A DNA stretch of 64,000 bases from Leptospira sanjuanensis (GTDB lineage Bacteria > Spirochaetota > Leptospiria > Leptospirales > Leptospiraceae), in the NCBI RefSeq assembly GCF_022267325.1, contig NZ_JAIZBG010000003.1, positions 1 through 64,000 on the forward strand, given 5' to 3'. Positions within the stretch are counted from its first letter, which is position 1. Each line of letters opens with the position of its first letter. The notes below the pieces were generated by a model. It was not told where the DNA came from and did not search any database. It saw only the letters and a list, made by a program, of their open reading frames with translations. A program made the translations under genes and the position numbers. Of the stretch, positions 1-8,445 are shown piece by piece.

Positions 1-597
1 TTTCATCTGATCGATAGTAGGAACAGTTCTAATTGAGTTCACTTCAAAACAAAGAGGATTATATATACACTCACTATCATAGTCTCCAAGATTCAATTCG
101 ATTGAAGGTGGTTTTAAAATTTCGTTCTTGGAAATTCCATATTGCATAACTTCTTCCGGAGTCGCTATATCAGTACTGGAACCTCACCTTATATACACCC
201 TGAGCCTTTCTAAACTCCCATAATCTTTAATGATGTAAAAAGGAGGTTCTTGATGTGGAATCTCAATAATTCCTACACGAAGGCCGTTATATTCAAAAGT
301 ATAATATAGAAATTTTAAAGGTTTATTGATTTTCGAATTTATAAATTGTTGAATATCGGAATCATCCAAGGTTTCATCAATACCAACTACTTCCTTGGGA
401 AATCCTTCTGAATCATTTACACCTATAAGAATATATGCAGTACCATTAGCCGTAGAATTAGATAATGCCAATATATCTTTTAATAACTCTGATTTCACAT
501 AGGGAACAGCATTGACAAAAACATACTGCTGTGATTTAAAATCCAATAATTCGCTTTCTGGCTTATTCAGTAAAGTCTCAAAAGTATCCTTATCCAC
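1..597 (-). pseudogene. AlbA_2/Schlafen-like gene interrupted by an in-frame TGA
   Basis: Reading leftward from ATG 597, the first 137 residues match the AlbA_2 (divergent AAA-4, Schlafen-type) fold: an ESELLDFKSQ start and the strand AYILIGVND. It stops at TGA 186-184 inside the motif that normally reads RVYIRRGSST. The same frame continues without another stop to base 1, giving GSSTDIATPEEVM and more, so the TGA probably replaced an arginine CGA. Family members are often found in defence or regulatory proteins, where this domain binds nucleic acid. The gene is either a recent pseudogene or is read through. It also runs off the window edge, so the missing C-terminal part cannot be judged. 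Confidence 0.8.
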
Positions 598-615
598 ATA
601 CCAGCCTTTAAGAAT

Positions 616-1257
616 TCATGATTTACTATCAATGAGTTCTAACACTTTCGATAAAAAACGATCCTTATCTAAATGATTCTTCAAATCAAAATAATCCCTT
701 AAATCGTCTCCATGATTATTTTCGAAACGATGCAATGAATCAAAGATTATCGATGGAAAAAGAGCAAGTGACTGTAAACCCGCGGGAGTCATCGGACTAG
801 ACGTTCTCGAAAGAATCTCAGAAAGAATTTTAAAACCAAAAAAATGCAAAAGCGGATTTTTATAAAATAAACTCTGGCTTACATTTTGAGAGTCGATCGA
901 AAGAGACGGGTTTACGCCTGTCCTTTGCAATACTCCCATTCGATTACAAAAATAATATTCGAGAGATATAATTTTTGAAAATTTAATATTATCAGTGAGG
1001 AAGTAAAAGGATCTATAGAAAAGTACAGTATGCCAATATTTTTTAAAAGCTTCGCCTAATTTACGTTCTGTGTCCCTCAAGTCGATATAAGAATCGAAAT
1101 CAGATACCAATTTATTATTAGTATCTAACCAAGCATCAATTAACTTAAAATTTATTTTCGCTCTTTCAAAAGCCAATAAATCTAAATCGTTTTTAAGTGA
1201 TCCTGTATCTTTTATGAATGTGTTGATTCTTTCTCTTGCTAATTGATATTGATTCAA
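616..1257 (-). CDS. Hypothetical protein, 213 aa
   Basis: I do not recognise this protein. It is soluble-looking and mostly helical, rich in aromatic residues (RSFYFLTDN, LEYYFCN), with no signal peptide or clear membrane segment. Its start overlaps the stop of the preceding small gene by four bases (ATGA, 1254-1257), so the two are translationally coupled. It lies 18 bases upstream of the broken AlbA-like gene in the same direction, so the three probably form one accessory operon. A defence or toxin-antitoxin role is possible from the setting but nothing in the sequence proves it. Confidence 0.6.
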   Translation of the reverse strand: MNQYQLARERINTFIKDTGSLKNDLDLLAFERAKINFKLIDAWLDTNNKLVSDFDSYIDLRDTERKLGEAFKKYWHTVLFYRSFYFLTDNIKFSKIISLEYYFCNRMGVLQRTGVNPSLSIDSQNVSQSLFYKNPLLHFFGFKILSEILSRTSSPMTPAGLQSLALFPSIIFDSLHRFENNHGDDLRDYFDLKNHLDKDRFLSKVLELIDSKS

Positions 1258-1475
1258 TCCCGCGCCCTCTGTATACGTTTCAGAAGAGCCTCGGGTGAAA
1301 GACCATGTTGATTGAAATCATTCATTAGATCATTCACTTTATCTAATGCTTTTAGAACAATGTACGGGTCATATACTTCTGAATGATTTAACTCAGAATA
1401 GTTGACGGTTTCAATTCCTTCCCTAATGGCTTTGTCGATCTCTTCTTCAGTTTGTTTTAGGTCTCTAGAGCGCAT
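1254..1475 (-). CDS. Small acidic hypothetical protein, 73 aa
   Basis: This short protein is charged and helical (QTEEEIDKAIREG, KALDKVNDLMNDF). It is the first gene of the three-gene minus-strand accessory operon and is coupled to the 213-residue gene by an ATGA overlap. Size, charge and position resemble the antitoxin of a two-gene system, but no antitoxin family is recognised, so that is only an inference. The 291 bases upstream (1476-1766) hold no gene and presumably its promoter. Confidence 0.55.
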   Translation of the reverse strand: MRSRDLKQTEEEIDKAIREGIETVNYSELNHSEVYDPYIVLKALDKVNDLMNDFNQHGLSPEALLKRIQRARD

Positions 1476-1766
1476 AAGTAATAGGTTAGATTCCTTTCTA
1501 AATTATCGTTAAAATTCGATTAAAGAAAAGAATTTTATGTATTTTTTACAAGACTAATGCAATACATTTAGGATTCAAGCAAAAATGAACCTTAGTAAAG
1601 TCCCGCAGAATGACCCAAAACGGCATTTTGACATATTTTACTGGAGTATGCGATTATTTCATATTTTATCAAAACAGGATGTTTTAAATAGAATCGATAT
1701 GGTGCCAGAAAGATGATTACACTTTTGACGGACATTTTTTAACCAAAAACGAGAAGACAGAATTCC

Positions 1767-2156
1767 TTAGCCGTGGATTTGGAAGTAATACTTAGCGCAA
1801 TAAAAAACCAACACAATAAGCCCAACAAATATCCAGCCGATCCGCCCGAGCCAACTAAAAACAACAGTTTTGTAATACCTCCATCGGAGGTCTGAATACG
1901 ATTTTTCCAAATCCGTATACGCCTCTTTCATTCCCGAAAACTCACTTTTTAGAGAATCCAAAGAAGAAAGTTCGGATTCGTAAAACTCGATCCTACGATT
2001 TTCCTCAACAGTTCTATTCTCTTTTGCTTTAAGCGCGTTTAACGACTTCGTTTTTTCCTGAATCACAGTATCTAGCTTCTTTTCGAATCGCTCAAACTTA
2101 GAAACCGTCGAGCATTGAACCACGATAATCAATATGAGAAAAGGAAATACCCTCAT
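1767..2156 (-). CDS. Candidate unimolecular spanin (lipoprotein with C-terminal TM)
   Basis: The protein starts with a lipoprotein signal (residues 1-15, ending IVVQC, so Cys15 would be lipidated). A charged coiled coil follows at about residues 20-95, and a single membrane helix near residues 106-125 (WIFVGLIVLVFY) lies next to the C-terminus. An outer-membrane lipid anchor plus an inner-membrane C-terminal helix is the plan of u-spanins such as T1 gp11, which fuse the two membranes at the last step of lysis. It is the last gene of a lysis-like run, starting one base after the holin-like gene stops. No Rz/Rz1 pair is visible nearby. The assignment rests on topology and context. Confidence 0.6.
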   Translation of the reverse strand: MRVFPFLILIIVVQCSTVSKFERFEKKLDTVIQEKTKSLNALKAKENRTVEENRRIEFYESELSSLDSLKSEFSGMKEAYTDLEKSYSDLRWRYYKTVVFSWLGRIGWIFVGLIVLVFYCAKYYFQIHG

Positions 2157-2157
2157 A

Positions 2158-2496
2158 TCAGTGTCCTCCCCTCGCCTTCGAGATAAAGTCCCCGACAGCT
2201 TTCAAAATCTCCCCTGTTTTGAACCAGCTCATGAGCGTAATCCCGGATCCAAAAAAGAGTCCGTACACGCTTATCCCGCCGAATCCTTCGGAAAGTTTCG
2301 CATTCGGGTAGTGGTGAAGTGTTATGATTCCGAGGATAAGAAAGAAAAGACCTAAGAAAAATGCCTGATTCGTAGGTCGTAAAAGACTCTTCTCGACGAC
2401 AAAAGAGTTTTGAAGTTCCGCTTCGAGTTTCTTTGCTTCTTCGGATTGTGGATCAAGTTTTAAAATTTCGTGTGCTTTGAGTTTTGTTTTACTCAA
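2158..2496 (-). CDS. Holin-like membrane protein, 112 aa
   Basis: A TTG start at 2496 is preferred: it overlaps the stop of the upstream gene as TTGA and has an AGAAGGG Shine-Dalgarno five bases upstream. An ATG at 2550 would add 18 residues and overlap the neighbour by 58 bases. The protein has a charged N-terminus, then two hydrophobic segments (FFLGLFFLILGIITL and a second around GGISVYGLFFGSG) and a short basic tail. Small two-helix proteins between an endolysin candidate and a spanin candidate are usually holins, which open the inner membrane at lysis. Family membership is not established. Confidence 0.5.
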   Translation of the reverse strand: MSKTKLKAHEILKLDPQSEEAKKLEAELQNSFVVEKSLLRPTNQAFFLGLFFLILGIITLHHYPNAKLSEGFGGISVYGLFFGSGITLMSWFKTGEILKAVGDFISKARGGH

Positions 2497-3173
2497 GGCC
2501 GCCCTTCTAAGATATTTTTTGCTGAATCCTGGTTGTAGAATGCGTAACAAAATCCTTTGTACATAGGGTTTCGCTTCTTCTCTACTTTCTCCGCTCCCTG
2601 AAAAACTGAAATGAGTTCAAGCCACTCCGGTTCTTCCCAGGTTGCGCGGGTAACTGTACAACCCAGTGAACTCGCGCCCACGTAATCTTTTTTCATTCCT
2701 TGTGCGTGGATATTGAACCCCCTGAAATCGCAAAAGAGAGGATCTTTTTCGTTCCAGATATGATCCGAGTTTGCGTCTCTTCGAAAACAAAATTTGGATG
2801 CTTGGTTAAAAGCTAAGTGGTGCTTGTGAGATCCGATCTTAACAAGAACTAAGCCCTCCTCTACTCTTGCTTCTCCTCCTTCCACCCCGTATTTCTCTAA
2901 AGTTTCCTTCGAAACTTTCCCAGGGTCCAAGGTGACAACACGACTTCCCCAAGACTTGCCACCGGGATAGATATTAAAAAGAAGGTCATTGAAGCGATCG
3001 GATGCGTCATCGTTTAGAACCACTTCGTTATTCAAAACGGATACACCTCGAACACCGATTAAAGTGTGTTCCTTTTCAAAATTCAAAACCGGATCATTTG
3101 GTTTTTTATTTTGATTTGAATAGCGAGCCTTGGTTTCCTCAATCAGAGCATGGACAAATTTTGAATATTCCAT
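2493..3173 (-). CDS. Candidate endolysin with L,D-transpeptidase-like motif
   Basis: This 226-residue protein has no signal peptide. Near its C-terminal third it has NIHAQG (His156, Gly159) followed by ASSLGCTVTR (Ser169, Gly171, Cys172). That spacing of His and SxGC resembles the YkuD/L,D-transpeptidase catalytic motif, where Cys attacks peptidoglycan peptides. The segment LVLVKIGSHKHHLAFNQASK would fit the beta-rich core. It lies directly before holin-like and spanin-like genes, the usual place for an endolysin. YkuD-type phage lysins are uncommon, so a different peptidase or a structural protein remains possible. Confidence 0.5.
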   Translation of the reverse strand: MEYSKFVHALIEETKARYSNQNKKPNDPVLNFEKEHTLIGVRGVSVLNNEVVLNDDASDRFNDLLFNIYPGGKSWGSRVVTLDPGKVSKETLEKYGVEGGEARVEEGLVLVKIGSHKHHLAFNQASKFCFRRDANSDHIWNEKDPLFCDFRGFNIHAQGMKKDYVGASSLGCTVTRATWEEPEWLELISVFQGAEKVEKKRNPMYKGFCYAFYNQDSAKNILEGRP

Positions 3174-3210
3174 GCCCTTAACATGGAACTAATTTTAGTA
3201 TCGGAGAAGA

Positions 3211-3738
3211 TTAGAGAGGTTTATTCTTACCCACGTCCGAGTAATCGTTTAGATACAATTCTACGCGGCCAGCGTCTGTTTTGGCTCTGTGTTTTTGAAG
3301 ACGAAGGTAGAGATTGACTGCATCCGGTGAATCGGTCGGGAACTTTACAACCAATCTAATTCCGTTAAATTCTGCAACGTGATCGATGAACTTTTGGAAC
3401 GCGTTTCCGACGGCACTGCTGATGGTTCCGTAGTGCGCGAACTCAACCTTAATTGATTCAAGAGACTTCTCTTTTGCTAGTCTGTAGAGAGATAACAAAT
3501 CTTTAAGAAGGAGCTCCGAAGCGGAAAGAGAAAGATTTCGTTCAAGGAAAACGTCAAGTCGCGCAATCTCTTTCACTTTAGAAAAATAAGAACTTTGAAC
3601 AATCGTTTCCGGTGTTTGGTTCTTTTTCTCGTCTTTTCTAAAAAGCCATTTAACGGCCTGGATAAAAATCAAGAATAGAGTGCTAAGTAAGCCTAGGAAA
3701 GTGTGAATTTCTTTTTCTTTTAGGTCAAAATCAGACAT
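3211..3738 (-). CDS. Membrane-anchored hypothetical protein, 175 aa
   Basis: It has one N-terminal membrane helix (FLGLLSTLFLIFIQAVKWLF, about residues 14-33) followed by a basic stretch and a cytoplasmic helical domain. It lies between the neck-like structural gene (3742-4680, three bases away) and the lysis genes in one minus-strand run. A role in lysis timing or DNA injection is possible from position. No family is recognised. Confidence 0.55.
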   Translation of the reverse strand: MSDFDLKEKEIHTFLGLLSTLFLIFIQAVKWLFRKDEKKNQTPETIVQSSYFSKVKEIARLDVFLERNLSLSASELLLKDLLSLYRLAKEKSLESIKVEFAHYGTISSAVGNAFQKFIDHVAEFNGIRLVVKFPTDSPDAVNLYLRLQKHRAKTDAGRVELYLNDYSDVGKNKPL

Positions 3739-3741
3739 ACG

Positions 3742-4680
3742 CTATCCCAAAGCTCCCATAGAGATTCCGGAATACCGGAGTTTTCCACTCTTCCACCACT
3801 CTTTCAGTTCATTTGTAAATTGTTTGATTCTCGGGGAAAAAAATGCGTTCTCCGCCGAGAGACTTAGGGTCAAACTCTCCGAAATCACACCTACGTTGGT
3901 CGAATAGCTCGAAAGACCTCCGACGATTCCTTCTCCGTATGATGACATTAAACAGATCATAAAATACTTGAGAGACATTTCTTTGAGCTCTCGAGGAACG
4001 CGGGAAGCGTGATCGTAACCGGTTGTGTAATCTACCTGAAACGCACCTGGAAGAGTTCCCGATTGATTCATCGCACGGAAGCCTTGAATTCCGGTAATAG
4101 GTGGACCCAAACTTCCAAAAGGAGCTCGCGTAAAAACCGCTTGAAGAAGACCCGATCTGTGTTTGATCGTAGCTCTGTCTGTTAGATCTAGGATAGTAGA
4201 ACCTGAATACGGATACGAAAGAACCCATCGATGAATCCGAGAGATATTTTTGTTTCTGAGTTTCAAAAAGAAGTTCGTTGCTTTCGACGAGTCGTAGTCA
4301 TAGGTATCATCCCATTCCGCATACGATTCGATTTGTCCGGCAACGGGATCTAAATCAAATCTCCCCTTTTGACCGGCGATCGGCCTACTTCTCCAAAGTC
4401 GCGGATATATATCCCATCCGATTTCTTGAGCGAAAGCCCAAACGGTTTGATCGATCCAATTTTTTAATTGGAAGTCTTCGAGCTGTGAACCGCGCGTTGT
4501 CATAAGCGGTTCGTTACCATAAAACATGATACGTCGAATCTCGTCCGGGTGAATGAATGTTCCCCAGGAAGGAAGGGGCGAGTTTGCTTTTTCTAACTCG
4601 GGATAGATTCGCTGAGAAAGGTCGTGATACTCGTAATCCTCGGCATTTTTGTTAAGGTCGCCACCGTAACCAAAACTCAA
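3742..4680 (-). CDS. Putative virion neck/connector structural protein, 312 aa
   Basis: The protein is rich in Trp, Tyr and Gly and has an N-terminal region with many acidic and aromatic residues (NWIDQTVWAFAQEIGWDIYP). The C-terminal part (YGEGIVGGLSSYSTNVGVI, then SAENAFFSPRIKQFTNELK) resembles phage structural proteins found near portal or capsid genes. That is a recollection of style, not a search result. Its place upstream of the lysis genes and close to the divergent portal gene supports a virion role. It probably belongs to the same transcript as 4761-5520. Confidence 0.45.
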   Translation of the reverse strand: MSFGYGGDLNKNAEDYEYHDLSQRIYPELEKANSPLPSWGTFIHPDEIRRIMFYGNEPLMTTRGSQLEDFQLKNWIDQTVWAFAQEIGWDIYPRLWRSRPIAGQKGRFDLDPVAGQIESYAEWDDTYDYDSSKATNFFLKLRNKNISRIHRWVLSYPYSGSTILDLTDRATIKHRSGLLQAVFTRAPFGSLGPPITGIQGFRAMNQSGTLPGAFQVDYTTGYDHASRVPRELKEMSLKYFMICLMSSYGEGIVGGLSSYSTNVGVISESLTLSLSAENAFFSPRIKQFTNELKEWWKSGKLRYSGISMGALG

Positions 4681-4760
4681 AGACCCTCTCGAAATACGAA
4701 TTGAAGTAAAAACAAAAAGAGCGCGTGTATTCTCACGCGAATAATGTATCTAACTTCTTT

Positions 4761-5216
4761 TCATCGGAGAAGAGAAGACTTAGCAAACTCAAGGTGTTCT
4801 ATCGGAAGAGAATATGTTTTCCCGGAAGTAAGCTCACAAACAACGGATTTTCCATCACTCGCTACTTCTTTGACTTTTGCAAGCATACCTCCCACGTTTA
4901 CCTTTCCTTTTGCGTAAACCCTCATAATCATACCTGCTTTTGGAATTTTAGGGCCAGAGCCGTATGTTTTTCTTTGTTCGCGGATTTCTGTCTCAAAGGT
5001 CTTGTGGCGTACTGTCATTTCTTCAATGAGTTTTTTTTCTCTTTCGGAGTGGGTGTTTGTATGCTGGATTCTGTTTCGTTTCTGTTTAGCAACTTCGATT
5101 TTTTTCTCACGAGGCGTAAGAACATCGTCGCCGGTCTTAGTGTTCCGATAGGCCATGAAGTCTTTGTTTTTACCATGTACAAGAACCTTCTTTTTTACGA
5201 CTGAAGAACCAAACAT
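4761..5216 (-). CDS. Basic hypothetical virion-associated protein, 151 aa
   Basis: A strongly basic, coiled-coil N-terminal half (KKIEVAKQKRNRIQHTNTHS, then REKKLIEEMTVRH) is joined to a small C-terminal beta-barrel-like domain (AGMIMRVYAKGKVNVGGMLA). The gene starts one base after the 100-residue gene upstream stops, so the two are co-translated. The plan suggests a nucleic-acid or scaffold-binding structural protein. No family is recognised. Confidence 0.55.
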   Translation of the reverse strand: MFGSSVVKKKVLVHGKNKDFMAYRNTKTGDDVLTPREKKIEVAKQKRNRIQHTNTHSEREKKLIEEMTVRHKTFETEIREQRKTYGSGPKIPKAGMIMRVYAKGKVNVGGMLAKVKEVASDGKSVVCELTSGKTYSLPIEHLEFAKSSLLR

Positions 5217-5217
5217 T

Positions 5218-5520
5218 TTAAAATGACACCCTTGTTGCGTTTATCCAAAAGCCGGATACTTCGGATACACCTGTGAATGAAACTTCAGAGGCGCAAAGTG
5301 GAAGAAGAAACTGAAAGTCTCCACTCCCCTTTCGGTCGTAAACAGTCATTTCCGAATCAGCATTATTTCCTTTTACGTGAATGGTCCAGGGTCCGCTTGC
5401 ATGTATGTGAGTAAGAAAATATTGTCTGTCAGACGAATTTAAGATAGAAGTTCCCGGAACGGTAAACTGGTTTTGAAACTTGAGCCGTTGAAAGTCTCCA
5501 AAGGTTAAACTCTTCTTCAT
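5218..5520 (-). CDS. Small beta-rich hypothetical protein, 100 aa
   Basis: This is the first gene of the leftward neck/lysis run and is divergent from the portal gene across a 146-base promoter region (5521-5666). The sequence alternates beta-strand and turn residues (GPWTIHVKGNNADSEMTVYD) and has no signal peptide. This suits a small virion decoration or completion protein, but no family is recognised. Confidence 0.55.
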   Translation of the reverse strand: MKKSLTFGDFQRLKFQNQFTVPGTSILNSSDRQYFLTHIHASGPWTIHVKGNNADSEMTVYDRKGSGDFQFLLPLCASEVSFTGVSEVSGFWINATRVSF

Positions 5521-5666
5521 ACGTCCAAGCTACATTAAGATCTAATTTATCGGTTTAAAGGGAATTGTACTCTCATACCGATTTCCATTTTCTTAAAACC
5601 CTATTTTTAACGCGGAAATATTCGGAAAAAATAAACCGATTCAGATTTTAACATTACTGTTTCTAG

Positions 5667-7295
5667 ATGAACAACGCTGGACCTGGAAGACCGCGAGGCA
5701 AGGATTACGAAAAAAACCTCGCTAAACGAAATCGAATTGAACAGTCAAAAGAGATTCAGCTAAAAACAAGCAAGGTAAACGAAAAACTAATCAGTCTTGC
5801 TAAATCATGGTTCAACCAGGTAAATTCTGCCGAGATCGCCGGACGACAGCCGATTTATACCTATGACCAAACGCAGCAGATGAGGGACGGGATCAATCTT
5901 CGTCCTTCCTGGCGCATTCCTATTTCAAACCTACGTAACGCAAGCTACGCCACATCACTTATCTCAGCAATACACACCGTCCGAGTTGAAGATCTTAGCC
6001 GATTCGCGCGTATCAGCTCGAAATCCGGTCTTTGGTTTCGGATGGAAGACGAAGACCTTGAGGTCACAGACGAAATTTTACAAAGAATGAAATCCTGCGG
6101 TCGCTGGTTCGACAAAATGGGGGATCTGACTCCAGGTTGGGCGAACAGAGATCATCTTGTTTCAGTTTTTGAGATGATGCTTCGCGATACACTTACAATA
6201 GATTCAATCGCCTATTATTTAATCTTTAACTCTTTCGGAAAGCTGATCGAGATGAAATATCTTGATCCGGGAACGATCTTCACAGTCGATTCTGCAAAAG
6301 GTTACAGAGGCGACAAAAGTATCGCGTTTGTTCAGATCATCGATGACAACGTTGTCGAGACGTTCGGTCCAAACGAAATTCTTTATCTTCACAAAAACCA
6401 CCTCTCGGACGTAACGATGAGAGGTTTCGGCTTCTCCCCTCTCGAAGCCTGTATGCTCGATCTTGTGGGAGTTATCCGTTCCCTAAAGTTTAACAGAGAT
6501 ACATTTTCAAGACAGCACCCTCCGGGATACCTCTCACTCCAAGGCGACATTTCTCAGGACGGCCTTGAGTCGCTGCAACTTCAATGGCAAGAGATGATTA
6601 GCGGTCTCGATGATTCTCACAGAATCCCGATCATCGCGACATCCGCCGGGGAAGTGAAATGGACTCCTCTCAATATCCCGAACGAAATGGTATTTAAGGA
6701 GCTTTTGCAGTGGTGCGTTTCTCTCGTACTTATGGGACACGGAATGGACCAAGCCGAATTAGGGTTAAGACTTATCGGCTCTCAATCTTTATCAGAAGCA
6801 AATCAGACGGAGAAAAGTAAACTGAGTCTTACACGCGCAAAACTCTCCCTTTTGAATTACTTCGAGTCTGCATTTTCGAAGTTAAAAAGTTTTAGAGAGG
6901 ATGACTTCGGGGGAATCGTCTGTGAGTTTACAGGTAAAGATCCGGAGGACGAAAAAGACAAGATTCAAAAATACAAAGACGAGGTATCTAACTGGAAGCT
7001 ACTCGATGAGATACGAATTGAACAAGACGAGCCGACAATTGGTGAAACTCTTTCCGACCTGTATGGTGTTTCCTCCGACGATTACAAACTTGCAGGAGCG
7101 GTAATTTTAAATCCTGTTTTCCAACAAAATCTTCAAATGATACGGCAAGAAACAAGTTATTCGGGTTATGTAGAAAATCCTGAAACAGAATACGAAGATC
7201 CGGACGAGGATTTGTCCTTTGAAGAAAACGAGGAGAGTAATTTTGATTCACAAGAAGAAGAGAATCCTGAAAAAGATTTGGACCTTGTTTTTTAA
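5667..7295 (+). CDS. Phage portal protein
   Basis: A 542-residue protein of the usual portal length and plan. It has a basic N-terminus with an AT-hook-like GPGRPRGK, then a central portal region (LDPGTIFTVD, FGPNEILYLHKNHLSD, RGFGFSPLEACMLDL). The crown region contains QHPPGYLSLQGDIS, and the C-terminal tail is very acidic (EYEDPDEDLSFEEN). The RGFGxSPLE segment is typical of HK97/Phage_portal family members. The portal forms the ring through which DNA enters the head and to which the terminase docks. Here it is unusually far from the terminase (38552) and the major capsid gene (61925). Its stop overlaps the convergent fibre gene by three bases. Confidence 0.85.
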   Translation: MNNAGPGRPRGKDYEKNLAKRNRIEQSKEIQLKTSKVNEKLISLAKSWFNQVNSAEIAGRQPIYTYDQTQQMRDGINLRPSWRIPISNLRNASYATSLISAIHTVRVEDLSRFARISSKSGLWFRMEDEDLEVTDEILQRMKSCGRWFDKMGDLTPGWANRDHLVSVFEMMLRDTLTIDSIAYYLIFNSFGKLIEMKYLDPGTIFTVDSAKGYRGDKSIAFVQIIDDNVVETFGPNEILYLHKNHLSDVTMRGFGFSPLEACMLDLVGVIRSLKFNRDTFSRQHPPGYLSLQGDISQDGLESLQLQWQEMISGLDDSHRIPIIATSAGEVKWTPLNIPNEMVFKELLQWCVSLVLMGHGMDQAELGLRLIGSQSLSEANQTEKSKLSLTRAKLSLLNYFESAFSKLKSFREDDFGGIVCEFTGKDPEDEKDKIQKYKDEVSNWKLLDEIRIEQDEPTIGETLSDLYGVSSDDYKLAGAVILNPVFQQNLQMIRQETSYSGYVENPETEYEDPDEDLSFEENEESNFDSQEEENPEKDLDLVF

Positions 7296-8440
7296 AACAG
7301 ACTTAATTTTGCGATCCCGTTTCGCGCGAATCCTCCGATTTGATTAAAATAACCGATCACCCAAACGGAATCGATGGATGTTTGATACATTTTAGAAATG
7401 GAGTAATCAGCTCCTACTCCTCCAATTGGATACCAAGCAAGAACGGAAAGGCTTCCCGAATCAATGGATACGATCGAATAGCGCGTTTGACCTCCAACCG
7501 TCGAAAAATATCCGGCAAGATAAAGTGCGGTGTCTTTTTTTGCGATTGTATATATCGTATACCCTGGGTTTCCAGATAACGAAATATTCAAAGGAAGAAG
7601 GCTTCCTGTGTTCGAATCTAGAACCGCAAATCCTAAACGACTTTGCGAGGATACGGACGTAAAATCCCCCGCGATGAATAGTTTTGATCCTACCTGCGCT
7701 AGATATTCTACAAACGGAGTAGATGAACTGGAACTTGAAAAGGTTGGCGGTGTAAAAGAAGAAACCGATCCTGTATTTGCATCAACCGCCGCAAGACGAG
7801 CTTTTGCTTGTCCTCCAATTTGAAGAAACGTTCCACCGATAAAAAGTGTGTTTCCGTCTTCCGAAAGTAAAAGTTTTTTTGGAAACCCGGAAATTGCTCC
7901 TCCGCTTGGATACCAAGTCAATGTATTCGCTGTATTCAAATCAAGCGCGGCTAGCCTAGTTCGCGCGACTCCACCAATCGAAGTAAAATGTCCCGCTACA
8001 TACAGAACATTTCCTTTCTGAGCGAATGAGGTAATAAAAAATGACGGTCCACCTACTCCTCCGGACGGGTACCAGGGAAGTATATTTCCACTCGAAGGAT
8101 CGATTGCTACGATCCCGCTTCGCGCTTGTCCGTTGAAGTTCGTAAATCCTCCCCCAAGAATGAGGATCGTTCCTGTATAATGAAACGCTAAATAAGTACT
8201 ACTCCCCCCAAGACCGCCGTTTGTAAAATACGGAAGTATATTCCCCGTTACTACATCAACCGCTGCAATCCCGTTTCGGGGAACTCCACCTATAGAACTA
8301 AAATCGCCCGCAACAAAGACTGTGTTCCCTACTTGGATCAAAGCGGAAATTGTAGCTCCGACATTGATCGCGGGAAGTACAAAAGGATGAACGACCGCGT
8401 TTTCGTTCTTGCTTTGAAACAGAGCAAAAGGCAAAAACAT
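7292..8440 (-). CDS. Tail-fibre tip with seven delta-60 beta-propeller repeats
   Basis: ATG 8440 is preferred because it lies five bases after the stop of the upstream fibre gene; a longer frame to 8560 would overlap that gene. The 382-residue protein contains seven tandem units of about 50 residues. Each holds a core like VAGDFSSIGG followed by RNGIAAVD (variants YVAGHFTSIGG, FIGGTFLQIGG, YLAGYFSTVGG, WVIGYFNQIGG). These are DUF5122/delta-60 type repeats, and seven fit a closed seven-bladed propeller. As the last gene of the fibre locus it is a good candidate for the host-receptor binding tip. Confidence 0.7.
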   Translation of the reverse strand: MFLPFALFQSKNENAVVHPFVLPAINVGATISALIQVGNTVFVAGDFSSIGGVPRNGIAAVDVVTGNILPYFTNGGLGGSSTYLAFHYTGTILILGGGFTNFNGQARSGIVAIDPSSGNILPWYPSGGVGGPSFFITSFAQKGNVLYVAGHFTSIGGVARTRLAALDLNTANTLTWYPSGGAISGFPKKLLLSEDGNTLFIGGTFLQIGGQAKARLAAVDANTGSVSSFTPPTFSSSSSSTPFVEYLAQVGSKLFIAGDFTSVSSQSRLGFAVLDSNTGSLLPLNISLSGNPGYTIYTIAKKDTALYLAGYFSTVGGQTRYSIVSIDSGSLSVLAWYPIGGVGADYSISKMYQTSIDSVWVIGYFNQIGGFARNGIAKLSLF

Positions 8441-8445
8441 TTTCT

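Noticed and set aside
4725..5204. Plus-strand frame of 159 codons opposite the 151-residue gene
   Set aside because: Antisense shadow with Cys/Phe-rich, low-quality protein; the minus-strand gene has better start, spacing and composition.
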